A DNA stretch of 10,538 nt from Flavobacteriaceae bacterium UBA3478 (GCA_002381155.1 DFQX01000074.1:523-11060); one strand, 5' to 3'. Shown: positions 1 to 7,422, numbered from the stretch's first letter. The notes: generated by a model from the letters alone, not told the origin. Numbers and translations: made by a program.

Positions 1-1404
1 CTTCTGATCGAGAGGAATGCAGCGAATCGTGGCTTTAGTCTCTTCTTTTATGCGATCTTCAGTCTCGGCTGTACCATCCCAATGGGCAGAAACAAATCCA
101 CCTTTCTGCTCAAGAACCTCCTTAAAAGTATCGTAGTCTTCTACCTCCGTTATATTTTCTGAACGGTGATTTAGCGCTTTTGTCCAAAGATTATCTTGAA
201 TCTCATCCAATAATTGAACCACCAAATCACTAATTCCATCTGCAGAAACTGTCTCTTTCGTCAAGGTATCTCTGCGCGCGAGTTCATAAGTGCCATTTTC
301 TAAATCTCTCGGACCAATAGCGATTCGCAAAGGCACACCTTTCAGTTCGTATTCATTGAACTTAAAGCCTGGCTTATGAGTATCTCTATTATCATATTTA
401 ACGGATATTCCCTTCGAACGCAGTTCTTTTACTAAGCCTTCTACATGTGCATTAAGTTCATTCAACTGTTCTTCTCCCTTGTAAATAGGAACAATCACTA
501 CTTGAGTAGGCGCCAATTTAGGAGGAAGCACGAGCCCGTGATCATCACTGTGAGTCATAATCAATGCCCCCATTAGACGAGTTGAAACTCCCCAAGAGGT
601 CGCCCAAACATACTCTTGTCCACCTTCTTTGGTAGCGTATTTAACATCAAAGGCTTTCGCAAAATTTTGACCTAAGAAATGTGAAGTACCCGCTTGTAGC
701 GCCTTTCCGTCTTGCATCAGTGCCTCGATACAATAGGTCTCCTCTGCCCCAGCAAACCGTTCACTTTCAGACTTTAACCCCTTGATTACGGGCATTGCCA
801 TGAAAGATTCAGCAAACTCAGCATAAACATTATTCATTTTCTCTGCCTCTGCAAGTGCTTCTTCACGAGTTGCGTGAGCTGTGTGCCCTTCTTGCCATAA
901 GAATTCGGCAGTTCGCAAGAACAATCGCGTTCTCATTTCCCAACGAACCACATTGGCCCACTGATTATAAAGAAGTGGTAGATCACGATACGATTGAATC
1001 CACTTGCGATACGTATCCCATATAATGGTTTCAGAGGTAGGTCTAACGATCAGTTCTTCTTCTAATTTAGCATCTTCATCTACTACGATTCCGCTACCAT
1101 CTTCTGAATTTTTAAGTCGATAATGTGTGACAACCGCACACTCTTTAGCGAACCCTTCAACATGAGAGGCCTCTTTCGATAAATAAGACTTTGGAATGAA
1201 GATCGGAAAGTAAACATTCTCATGACCCGTATCCTTAAACATCTGGTCTAAGGCTTGTTGCATCTTCTCCCAGATAGCGAAACCGTATGGCTTAATCACC
1301 ATACAACCCCTAACCCCTGAGTTTTCTGCTAGGTCAGCCTTAACTACTAATTCGTTATACCACTTTGAATAATCTTCTGCTCTAGAAGTTAGATTTTTCC
1401 CCAT
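1..1404 (-). CDS. proS: Prolyl-tRNA synthetase, short archaeal/eukaryote-like type (3' end cut by window edge)
   Basis: Class II aminoacyl-tRNA synthetase that charges tRNA-Pro with proline in the cytoplasm. I translated the minus strand from the ATG at 1404-1402 and read 468 codons without a stop. The catalytic core shows RPTSET at about residues 121-126, motif 2 (RWEMRTR...RTAEF, about 154-168), the QAGTSHFLGQ stretch at about 237-246, and motif 3 (TSWGVSTRLMG, about 269-279). The anticodon-binding domain starts near residue 295 (LAPTQVVIVPIY), and the C-terminal domain is entered before the edge. No large editing insertion separates motifs 2 and 3, so this is the compact type of about 490 residues common in Bacteroidota, and only some 20-25 residues should be missing. 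It is transcribed divergently from the lipoprotein gene, with 64 bases between the two ATGs. Confidence 0.96.
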   Translation of the reverse strand, partial: MGKNLTSRAEDYSKWYNELVVKADLAENSGVRGCMVIKPYGFAIWEKMQQALDQMFKDTGHENVYFPIFIPKSYLSKEASHVEGFAKECAVVTHYRLKNSEDGSGIVVDEDAKLEEELIVRPTSETIIWDTYRKWIQSYRDLPLLYNQWANVVRWEMRTRLFLRTAEFLWQEGHTAHATREEALAEAEKMNNVYAEFAESFMAMPVIKGLKSESERFAGAEETYCIEALMQDGKALQAGTSHFLGQNFAKAFDVKYATKEGGQEYVWATSWGVSTRLMGALIMTHSDDHGLVLPPKLAPTQVVIVPIYKGEEQLNELNAHVEGLVKELRSKGISVKYDNRDTHKPGFKFNEYELKGVPLRIAIGPRDLENGTYELARRDTLTKETVSADGISDLVVQLLDEIQDNLWTKALNHRSENITEVEDYDTFKEVLEQKGGFVSAHWDGTAETEDRIKEETKATIRCIPLDQK

Positions 1405-1427
1405 GCTATTTTTTTTGGCACAATCAT

Positions 1428-1435
1428 TGCCTTTG
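1428..1435 (+). promoter_or_regulatory. Possible weak -7 element for the lipoprotein/barrel gene pair
   Basis: TGCCTTTG differs from the Bacteroidota -7 consensus TAnnTTTG at one position. It lies about 33 bases upstream of the ATG at 1469. I find no good -33 TTG about 20 bases upstream, so support is weak. A second near match, TACGTTTA (1476-1483), would suit the alternative start at 1517 but also lacks a -33 element. Confidence 0.25.
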
Positions 1436-1468
1436 TAAAGGCGGGTAAAACTAATTAAATTTATAGAT

Positions 1469-2464
1469 ATGAAAGTACGTTTAGACAAAAGTACCGGCAG
1501 AAAAGGAGGTTATCAAATGATAACGGGATTAATTGCAGTTGCAGTAGGCTTGAGTCTAAATTCTTGCATTGCCTATTACCCGGTTTCTTATTATCAAACA
1601 GAAAGACCTGGAATTCGTGTTCAATATGCGCAATCTCCTGACTCACAGGCAGGACAGTTTTACACCTCTTACTTTGCAGACAAAGCTGCTGCGCTCGCAG
1701 AAGATTATGAATTAACCGACATCGATTCTTATCAAAGCGGTTCGAATAGTTATGCCGGATGGGGTGAGAATACCGATCGTGTTCAAATCACCATAAACCA
1801 GTGGGGTACAGGATTGAATAATCCTTACTACGATTTTTATTGGAATCCTGCATGGAACATGAATTGGGGATGGAACAACCCTTGGGCATACAATAATTGG
1901 AATCCGCGATTTATCGACCCGTGGGAAAATTGGAGTTACCAAACCTGGGGATGGAATTCTTGGAACCTATGGAATCGTCCCTACTTCTATGGATATCCTG
2001 TTTATGGTGGTTTCGTTTACGCTCCTAATCAACGCTTCTACAAAAGCAGTCGATTCTACCGTGTGAATAGTCGCGGGTACCGCAATGAACGAAGCCCCCT
2101 GAGAACTCCCAGTTACATCGCGAATCGAGGACGTTCAAACCGAGATAATGTTAGAAGTAGCATCTTAAATACCACCGCTACTCCTAACCAGAGAACCTTA
2201 GTGAATCAAGTAAGCAGAACGCTCAGAACCACTACTTCAGATAATGTTCGAAGATCAAATAGCTACAACTCTGGTCGTTCAGCCACACAGCGAACTTTTT
2301 CGCGCACCAGTATCAATCGAGCATCGAACCCGGTACGTTCGACAAATACACGAAGTTCAAGTAATGTACGGACAAGTCGACCTGTAAGTAATTCGAATAG
2401 TAGTTCTAGAAGCAATAGTTCAAGAAGTTCTTCAGGGCGTTCAAATTCGAAAGGGAACAACTAA
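1469..2464 (+). CDS. Putative Trp-rich, Ser/Arg/Asn-rich lipoprotein of unknown function
   Basis: I do not recognise a characterised family. The 331-residue product begins with a basic stretch (K2, R4, K7, R11, K12), then a hydrophobic segment (about 17-29) ending in a lipobox-like LNSC with the candidate lipidated cysteine at residue 33. No acidic or KDD-like export signal follows the cysteine, so an inner-leaflet periplasmic location is more likely than surface exposure (inference). Residues 125-168 are very aromatic, with 12 Trp in 44 residues plus many Asn, Pro and Tyr. From about 188 to the end the protein is basic and low in complexity, dominated by Ser, Arg and Asn. An alternative ATG at 1517 has an ideal ribosome-binding site but would give a signal peptide with no positive charge, so I keep 1469 with reservation. 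The OmpP1-like gene starts nine bases after the stop, suggesting co-transcription and perhaps a shared envelope role. Confidence 0.75.
   Translation: MKVRLDKSTGRKGGYQMITGLIAVAVGLSLNSCIAYYPVSYYQTERPGIRVQYAQSPDSQAGQFYTSYFADKAAALAEDYELTDIDSYQSGSNSYAGWGENTDRVQITINQWGTGLNNPYYDFYWNPAWNMNWGWNNPWAYNNWNPRFIDPWENWSYQTWGWNSWNLWNRPYFYGYPVYGGFVYAPNQRFYKSSRFYRVNSRGYRNERSPLRTPSYIANRGRSNRDNVRSSILNTTATPNQRTLVNQVSRTLRTTTSDNVRRSNSYNSGRSATQRTFSRTSINRASNPVRSTNTRSSSNVRTSRPVSNSNSSSRSNSSRSSSGRSNSKGNN
1486..1517 (-). promoter_or_regulatory. Probable proS promoter (Bacteroidota type)
   Basis: Read on the minus strand, TTTG (1517-1514) is followed by exactly 20 bases and then TACTTTTG (1493-1486). This matches the Bacteroidota -33 TTTG and -7 TAnnTTTG elements. 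Transcription would start near 1480, leaving a proS leader of about 75 bases. The element lies inside the 5' end of the divergent lipoprotein gene if that gene starts at 1469. Its spacing equals that of the secDF promoter at the other end of the window. The motif match is seen directly; promoter activity is inferred. Confidence 0.6.
1503..1510 (+). promoter_or_regulatory. Shine-Dalgarno-like site inside the lipoprotein gene 5' end
   Basis: AAGGAGGT is fully complementary to the 16S rRNA 3' end and sits seven bases before the in-frame ATG at 1517. No other gene in the window has such a site, which fits the weak use of Shine-Dalgarno pairing in Bacteroidota. It may mark the real start, or it may simply encode Lys-Gly-Gly within the longer protein. 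Confidence 0.4.
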
Positions 2465-2473
2465 TTTAGCGCC

Positions 2474-3955
2474 ATGATTTATCGAGTACTTTTTATAGTG
2501 CTGCTTGCGACAGGTTACGCGGCAGCTCAAACTAGTGATGATGTTTACAGATATATTCAGAGAGGATCGTTAGGATCGGCCAGAGCACAAGCACTTGGAG
2601 GTGCCTCTGGTTTTCTAAAAGGTGATCTCTCCTCAGTATTAACCAACCCTGCGGCAGGAGCACTTTTTGACTACGGTGCTTTTTCTAGCAGCCTATTCCT
2701 CGGAGCAGTAGGAAATATAGCAACAACAGGCGATTTAACGAATCCAAAAAGAAAAGGAGAAGCCTCTATCAATCAAGCCGGAGGAATTTTGGTGTTTGTA
2801 TCTGAAGAAAGTGATTGGAATAAAATCGCATTAGGGTTCACCTATCATCAAGAGAATAGCTATTCTGGAAATTTAAAAGCAGCAGGGCTAGCAGATTCTG
2901 GCATGGATCAATATTTCACTGCCTTAGCCAGCAATCAAATCGCTGAAAATATCTTAGCCTATCAGAATGAATACATCGAAGTTGCTTACTTAAGAGTAGG
3001 CGCCGAAAGTGGCTTTGCCGCTCAACAAACTCTATTAGCCCTTTATGGGGGATTATTAGGCCTTAACGAAGGAGTCTTCTCCTCTAATGCACAATACACC
3101 TCAATTTTTCAAAAGTTCGAATCTCGAAGTAAGGGTAGAAAAGACGCGTACACGATCCACGGATCTGCGAGTTATAAAGAGAAGTGGCTATTAGGTGCTA
3201 GTCTTTCCATTCACGAATTATCTTTTGAGAGATTCACTTATCTAGATGAAGAAGGATATTCTACAGAATCAGCGGTAACCACAAGTCTTTTTGACAACTA
3301 CCTCTTTACTGAAGGTATAGGTGTGTCTGCAAATTTTGGTCTTTTATGGCAACCTAGTCCCCAATTCGGTTTAGGAGTAAGCTACAAAACTCCTACTTGG
3401 TTTACGATGAGCGATCGAAGCGCCCAACGTTTTGACACAGACAACAGACTTGAGGACATCTCCTATATTAATTTCGGGATTATCAACGTTTACGACGATT
3501 ATACCATGAAGCTACCATCGTCACTGACCCTAAATTCAAAAGTAGCCTTGAGCCAACTACTCACTTTCTTAATCGATTATCAGCGTCAGAATTACGGAGA
3601 TGCTCAGCTACTACCAAACAACGATCCAGCATTTAATACTCAAAATGTAGCATTAGCAAGTACTTTCAGTACGGTTGAGAGCTATCGAATGGGTTTAGAG
3701 TACACCACCCAAGGCTACAGTGCTCGGATAGGTTACGGCAACACCTCTTCTCCATACATCAATAGTGATCTCGGTGAACGTAAAGATTACGGATTAGGCT
3801 TCGGTTTGAATTACGGTCCTAATCGCATTGATTTCGGATTGTCGTATTCAACCTTAAACGATACCGTATTTTTCTTCGATCAAATCCTTCCCAATGCGGC
3901 CGAAGTAAAAAACAATCGTTTTAGAGCGAATGTGACTTATACCTTCTCGCTTTAG
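2474..3955 (+). CDS. OmpP1/FadL-family outer-membrane beta-barrel transport protein
   Basis: A 493-residue outer-membrane protein, related by pattern to the FadL/TodX/OmpP1 channels that let hydrophobic compounds cross the outer membrane. The substrate cannot be read from sequence. Residues 1-18 form a Sec signal peptide with a likely cut after AAA, before Q19. The mature N-terminus carries the family's small-residue block (ALGGASGFLKGDLSSV, about 40-55), followed by the NPA motif at 58-60, part of the N-terminal plug region in FadL proteins. The remainder alternates hydrophobic/aromatic and polar stretches as expected for strands, and ends in YTFSL, acceptable as a barrel-assembly signal. 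It starts nine bases after the lipoprotein stop and shares its probable transcript. In my recollection an OmpP1-like gene next to proS is a recurring arrangement in flavobacteria. The family call is firm; the transport role is inferred. Confidence 0.85.
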   Translation: MIYRVLFIVLLATGYAAAQTSDDVYRYIQRGSLGSARAQALGGASGFLKGDLSSVLTNPAAGALFDYGAFSSSLFLGAVGNIATTGDLTNPKRKGEASINQAGGILVFVSEESDWNKIALGFTYHQENSYSGNLKAAGLADSGMDQYFTALASNQIAENILAYQNEYIEVAYLRVGAESGFAAQQTLLALYGGLLGLNEGVFSSNAQYTSIFQKFESRSKGRKDAYTIHGSASYKEKWLLGASLSIHELSFERFTYLDEEGYSTESAVTTSLFDNYLFTEGIGVSANFGLLWQPSPQFGLGVSYKTPTWFTMSDRSAQRFDTDNRLEDISYINFGIINVYDDYTMKLPSSLTLNSKVALSQLLTFLIDYQRQNYGDAQLLPNNDPAFNTQNVALASTFSTVESYRMGLEYTTQGYSARIGYGNTSSPYINSDLGERKDYGLGFGLNYGPNRIDFGLSYSTLNDTVFFFDQILPNAAEVKNNRFRANVTYTFSL

Positions 3956-3963
3956 GGCCTAAA
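3951..3963. repeat. 13-bp perfect palindrome upstream of folE
   Basis: TTTAGGGCCTAAA has two perfect 6-base arms around one central base. It overlaps the stop codon of the barrel gene (3953-3955) and ends five bases before the folE -7 element. It is too short to be a terminator and has no T-run. It could bind a regulator, but a chance palindrome is equally possible. Confidence 0.4.
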
Positions 3964-3967
3964 TAGC

Positions 3968-3975
3968 TATCTTTG
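3968..3975 (+). promoter_or_regulatory. Probable -7 promoter element for the folE-cysS-yidD group
   Basis: TATCTTTG is an exact match to the Bacteroidota -7 consensus TAnnTTTG and is followed by GC, a frequent context in flavobacteria. A start near 3981 would leave a leader of about 16 bases before the ATG at 3997. The -33 element is poor: about 20 bases upstream there is only TTCT. Its position in the 41-base gap after the barrel gene suggests that folE begins a new transcription unit. Confidence 0.5.
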
Positions 3976-3996
3976 CAGCCTTAATTTTATTCGAAG

Positions 3997-4656
3997 ATGA
4001 ACGACGAGTTGAACGATCACGATCATTTAAGTGCCTCAAGACAAACGCCACTCAAAGCCGATGCCTTCGTACTTTCTGAAGAAGAAAAGATCGAGAAGAT
4101 CCAAGAACATGTTGCGGCCATTTTAGACATTCTAGGAATGGATCTGAACGATGACAGTTTAAAAGGTACACCCAAACGCGTTGCTAAGGGCTATGTCAAA
4201 GAAATCTTTGGTGGTCTGAACCCTGAGAGAAGACCAAGCGCATCCACCTTCGAGAACAAGTATGAATACGGTGAAATGCTGGTTGAAAAAAACATAACGC
4301 TTTATTCAACCTGCGAGCACCACCTTCTTCCTATCATTGGAAAAGCACATATCGCCTACATCTCCAACGGAAACGTAGTTGGCCTTTCTAAAATGAATCG
4401 AATTGTAGATTACTATGCCAAGCGTCCGCAAGTACAAGAGCGATTAACCCTTCAAGTAATTGAAGAATTGCAACGCATCTTAAAAACTGAAAATGTGGCC
4501 TGTATCATTGATGCGAAACACCTTTGCGTCAACTCGAGAGGAATTCGCGATGTCGCAAGTAGTACAGTTACTGCTGAGTATGGAGGTATTTTTAAAACCG
4601 ATGAAACATTAAGAAAAGAGTTCTTTTCTTATATTCAATTAGAAACTGAATTCTAA
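3997..4656 (+). CDS. folE: GTP cyclohydrolase I (type IA, zinc-dependent)
   Basis: Converts GTP to 7,8-dihydroneopterin triphosphate and formate, the first step of folate (and other pterin) synthesis, in the cytoplasm. The protein has 219 residues, the usual family length (E. coli 222). The zinc ligands are all visible: C106 and H109 in STCEHHLLP, and C177 in HLCVNSRG. The KRPQVQERLT helix (about 142-151) and the RGIRD...TVTAEYGGIF block (about 181-199) match the GTP-binding and catalytic regions of the type IA enzyme. The first 24 residues are a polar extension that varies in the family. No Shine-Dalgarno site precedes the ATG. The stop TAA overlaps the cysS ATG by one base (TAATG), so the two are probably translationally coupled. 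Confidence 0.97.
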   Translation: MNDELNDHDHLSASRQTPLKADAFVLSEEEKIEKIQEHVAAILDILGMDLNDDSLKGTPKRVAKGYVKEIFGGLNPERRPSASTFENKYEYGEMLVEKNITLYSTCEHHLLPIIGKAHIAYISNGNVVGLSKMNRIVDYYAKRPQVQERLTLQVIEELQRILKTENVACIIDAKHLCVNSRGIRDVASSTVTAEYGGIFKTDETLRKEFFSYIQLETEF

Positions 4657-6149
4657 TGCAACCTTTATACCACAAACATTCACTAAAAGTTTTCAACTCT
4701 TTAAGCCGAAAAAAAGAGGTCTTTACCCCTATCAAAGAGGGTTATGTAGGCCTTTATGTTTGTGGACCCACGGTATATAGCAACGTGCACCTAGGTAATT
4801 GTCGAACCTTTATGTCGTTCGATACCATTTACCGTTACCTTCTTCATTTAGGGTATAAAGTACGGTACGTTCGAAATATTACTGATGCCGGGCATCTTGA
4901 AAACGATGCGGATGCGGGTGAAGATAAGATTACTAAGAAAGCCAAATTAGAACAGATTGAACCGATGGAGGTGGTTCAAAAATACACTGTTGATTTTCAT
5001 CGCACCTTAGAACACTTCAATCTTCTTTCACCGTCTATCGAACCTACCGCGACAGGACACATTATTGAGCAAATAGAAATCATTAAAGAAATTCTTGATA
5101 AAGGGTTTGCCTATGAGGTAAATGGGTCGGTGTATTTTGATGTTCAAAAATTCAATGAATCAAACGACTACGGTAAATTAAGTGGAAGAAGCATCGAAGA
5201 CATGGTGGCCAATACACGAGCACTTCAAGGACAGTCTGAGAAAAAGAATCCTCAGGACTTTGCTCTTTGGAAGAAAGCAGAGCCCACTCATATCATGCGC
5301 TGGCCTTCACCTTGGGGCGATGGGTTTCCTGGATGGCACATTGAGTGTACCGCAATGAGCACCAAATATCTTGGAGAAAAATTCGATATTCACGGTGGTG
5401 GTATGGATTTGAAATTCCCTCATCACGAATGTGAAATTGCACAAGCAGAGGCTAGTACGGGTAAATCACCGGTAAATTATTGGCTACATGCAAACATGTT
5501 GACTTTAAATGGAAAGAAAATGTCCAAGTCAACAGATAATAACATCTATCCGAGTGAACTCTTCAGTGGTGAGAATCAGCTTTTCTCAAAACCTTTTTCG
5601 GCTGCTGTTGTGAGATTCTTCATGTTGCAAGCCCACTATACCAGCGTACTTGACTTAAGTGAAGAGGCCTTAGATGCGGCAGAAAAAGGATACTTCAGAT
5701 TATTGGAGTCATTCAGCACTCTCGCAGGCTTTAGCTCAAAAGAGGGTATTGAAAACGATCCTGCTATCGAACAATGGGTCAACCGTTGTTATGAAGCAAT
5801 GAATGATGATTTCAATACGCCTATTCTTATCGCCCAGCTTTTCGAAGGAGTAAAAATCATCAATTTAGTCAACGACCAAAAGAAGACTTTATCGAATGAA
5901 GACTTGAGTTTAATTAGTCAAACGATGAAAACGTTCTTCTTCGATGTATTGGGATTGTTTGATAGCCGAAACTCAGATGCAAAGCAAGAAGGGCAGCTTA
6001 AAGGGCTAGTTGAATTATTACTAAAAGAGCGAACAGAGGCAAGGGCACGAAAAGACTTTCAGCGTTCTGACGAAATTAGAGATGCTATAGAGGCACTGGG
6101 AATCCGATTGAAAGACACCAAGGATGGTACAACCTTTAGCCTATCGTGA
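4656..6149 (+). CDS. cysS: Cysteinyl-tRNA synthetase
   Basis: Class I aminoacyl-tRNA synthetase that attaches cysteine to tRNA-Cys. The 497-residue length is normal. The HIGH-equivalent signature reads HLGN (45-48) after YVCGPTVYSN, and KMSKS is at 288-292. The zinc site that discriminates cysteine from serine is complete: C36, C231 (WHIECTAMS), H256 and E260 (FPHHECEIA). The DALR-type helical domain runs from about 370, and the C-terminus carries the usual RKDFQRSDEIRDAIEALGI segment (about 465-483). The ATG shares a base with the folE stop, and the gene's own TGA overlaps the yidD GTG start by four bases, so all three are likely read from one mRNA. I see no functional link to folate synthesis; the pairing is probably conserved order. 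Confidence 0.97.
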   Translation: MQPLYHKHSLKVFNSLSRKKEVFTPIKEGYVGLYVCGPTVYSNVHLGNCRTFMSFDTIYRYLLHLGYKVRYVRNITDAGHLENDADAGEDKITKKAKLEQIEPMEVVQKYTVDFHRTLEHFNLLSPSIEPTATGHIIEQIEIIKEILDKGFAYEVNGSVYFDVQKFNESNDYGKLSGRSIEDMVANTRALQGQSEKKNPQDFALWKKAEPTHIMRWPSPWGDGFPGWHIECTAMSTKYLGEKFDIHGGGMDLKFPHHECEIAQAEASTGKSPVNYWLHANMLTLNGKKMSKSTDNNIYPSELFSGENQLFSKPFSAAVVRFFMLQAHYTSVLDLSEEALDAAEKGYFRLLESFSTLAGFSSKEGIENDPAIEQWVNRCYEAMNDDFNTPILIAQLFEGVKIINLVNDQKKTLSNEDLSLISQTMKTFFFDVLGLFDSRNSDAKQEGQLKGLVELLLKERTEARARKDFQRSDEIRDAIEALGIRLKDTKDGTTFSLS

Positions 6150-6367
6150 AACGTATATTTAGTCTTCCATTTATTCTACTTGTTCGAGCATATCAGTTAT
6201 TGATCTCTCCGCTGACTCCGGCGAGCTGTCGGTTCACCCCTACTTGCTCAACTTACAGTATTGAAGCATTAAAGAAATACGGCCCAATTAAGGGCGGATG
6301 GTTAGCTGTTAAGCGTATATCTAGTTGTCATCCGTGGGGAAAAAGCGGATACGACCCTGTTCCCTGA
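6146..6367 (+). CDS. yidD: Membrane protein insertion efficiency factor YidD
   Basis: A small (73-residue) membrane-associated protein that supports YidC-dependent insertion of inner-membrane proteins. The family pattern is almost complete: YQLLISPLTPASCRFTPTCS (about 17-36), with the three conserved cysteines C28, C34 and C60, then KKYGPIKG, RISSCHPWG and the terminal GYDPVP. An amphipathic N-terminal helix (residues 1-20) fits peripheral attachment to the inner membrane. The start is GTG and overlaps the cysS stop (GTGA), implying coupled translation. yidD usually sits with rnpA and yidC in other phyla; here it lies between cysS and lgt, as I recall for flavobacteria. It is slightly shorter than E. 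coli YidD, within the normal range. Confidence 0.95.
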   Translation: MKRIFSLPFILLVRAYQLLISPLTPASCRFTPTCSTYSIEALKKYGPIKGGWLAVKRISSCHPWGKSGYDPVP

Positions 6368-6371
6368 GCCA

Positions 6372-6379
6372 TAGTTTTG
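6372..6379 (+). promoter_or_regulatory. Possible -7 element upstream of lgt
   Basis: TAGTTTTG fits TAnnTTTG and lies 25 bases before the lgt ATG, in the 37-base gap after yidD. No TTG is found near 20 bases upstream. It may add to transcription coming through from folE-cysS-yidD, but support rests on one short motif. Confidence 0.3.
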
Positions 6380-6404
6380 GGCTATATTAGACCAAAATTA
6401 ATTT

Positions 6405-7364
6405 ATGACACTACTCGGTATTATCTGGAATCCAGAAGACACGCTCTTCACCCTAGGTCCTATTCAAATTAAATACTATAACTCGCTTTGGATCGCTGCT
6501 TTTATTTTAGGGTGGAATCTAATGAAGACTGTTTTCAAAAAGGAAAACAAACCTACTGAAAAGCTTGACAGTCTCTTTGTATACACAGTGCTCTCTATTA
6601 TGCTTGGAGCGCGTTTAGGACATGTGTTTTTCTACGACTGGGCCTATTACCATAATCATCTCGTTGAAATATTACTACCTATCAGGGAGCAAAAGAATTC
6701 AAGCCTCTTTGGGATTATCAATGGTTATGCATTTACCGGTTTCGCAGGATTAGCGAGCCACGGGGCCGCATTAGCAGCAGTCATTGGATTATACCTTTTT
6801 AGCAAGAAAGAAGGGGATATTTCATTCTTGTGGCTAGTAGATCGAATAGCTTTACCATCTGCTATAGGCGGAGCTTTTGTGCGTTTAGGTAACTTCTTTA
6901 ATTCTGAAATTAACGGGAAAGTAGTGGATGAGAGTTTCATCTTTGCCACAAAATTCGTCAGAGATCATAGTGACATGTCGGCCTACCAAGCACTACAAGC
7001 TACTGGTCAACCTTCGGTGAGTAGAGCTTATACGGCACTAGTTAACGATCCGGCATACGCAGATATTCTATCTCAAATTCCCTATCGTCACCCGGCTCAA
7101 CTTTATGAAGCATTTGCTTATGCATTGTTATTTGTGATCATGTATTATGTGCTTTACCCAAAGGCAGTGTTAAGAAATAAACCCGGATTCTTATTTGGCA
7201 CATGGCTAGTCGGAATATTCTCTGCTCGATTTATTATCGAATTCTTTAAAAAGAGTCAAGGAGGATTTGAGGAGAGTCTCGGTTTACTAACCACCGGTCA
7301 ATGGCTAAGTATTATACCTGTGCTACTCGGTACTTACTTAATGATTCGAAAAGTAAAAGCCTAA
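6405..7364 (+). CDS. lgt: Prolipoprotein diacylglyceryl transferase
   Basis: Inner-membrane enzyme that moves a diacylglyceryl group from phosphatidylglycerol to the lipobox cysteine of prolipoproteins, the first step of lipoprotein maturation. The 319-residue protein has about seven hydrophobic segments. Key residues align by eye with E. coli Lgt: H119 (ASHGAA) with H103; R160, N163 and G171 in RLGNFFNSEING with R143, N146 and G154; HPAQLYE (229-235) with HPSQLYE; and R275 and E279 in ARFIIEFFK with R239 and E243. The region between about 172 and 226 is a longer periplasmic loop, a part that varies in this family. No Shine-Dalgarno site precedes the ATG, which lies 37 bases after yidD. The gene ends at a bidirectional terminator. 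The lipobox protein at 1469-2464 is a plausible substrate. Confidence 0.96.
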   Translation: MTLLGIIWNPEDTLFTLGPIQIKYYNSLWIAAFILGWNLMKTVFKKENKPTEKLDSLFVYTVLSIMLGARLGHVFFYDWAYYHNHLVEILLPIREQKNSSLFGIINGYAFTGFAGLASHGAALAAVIGLYLFSKKEGDISFLWLVDRIALPSAIGGAFVRLGNFFNSEINGKVVDESFIFATKFVRDHSDMSAYQALQATGQPSVSRAYTALVNDPAYADILSQIPYRHPAQLYEAFAYALLFVIMYYVLYPKAVLRNKPGFLFGTWLVGIFSARFIIEFFKKSQGGFEESLGLLTTGQWLSIIPVLLGTYLMIRKVKA

Positions 7365-7381
7365 ACGAAAGGTGAGATCAT

Positions 7382-7413
7382 AAAAAAGGCCCGACGATTG
7401 TCGGGCCTTTTTT
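7382..7413. terminator. Bidirectional intrinsic terminator between lgt and secDF
   Basis: A perfect 14-bp inverted repeat (7382-7395 with 7400-7413) around the loop GATT. Its core is GGCCCGAC/GTCGGGCC, flanked by A6 on the left and a T7 run on the right (7408-7414), so either strand presents a GC-rich hairpin followed by U residues. It lies 17 bases after the lgt stop and 22 bases past the end of secDF, which converges on it, and should stop both. Confidence 0.95.
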
Positions 7414-7422
7414 TATTTTATA

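Noticed and set aside
1712..1942. Minus-strand open frames opposite the lipoprotein gene (also 1461-1646 and 2263-2460)
   Set aside because: They are mirror frames of biased Trp/Asn and Ser/Arg codons, with no domain or ribosome-binding evidence.
2263..2460. Ser/Arg/Asn-rich tail as a tandem DNA repeat
   Set aside because: The bases show biased codons but no fixed repeat unit or period, so it is low-complexity protein sequence rather than a DNA repeat array.
4788..4799. CysRS signature reads HLGN instead of HIGH
   Set aside because: This variant is, to my knowledge, usual in Bacteroidota cysteinyl-tRNA synthetases; the zinc ligands and KMSKS are intact, so it is not a decayed enzyme.
6367..6385. 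Possible hairpin AGCC...GGCT between yidD and lgt
   Set aside because: The stem is only four bases with a nine-base loop and no T-run, too weak for a terminator or attenuator.
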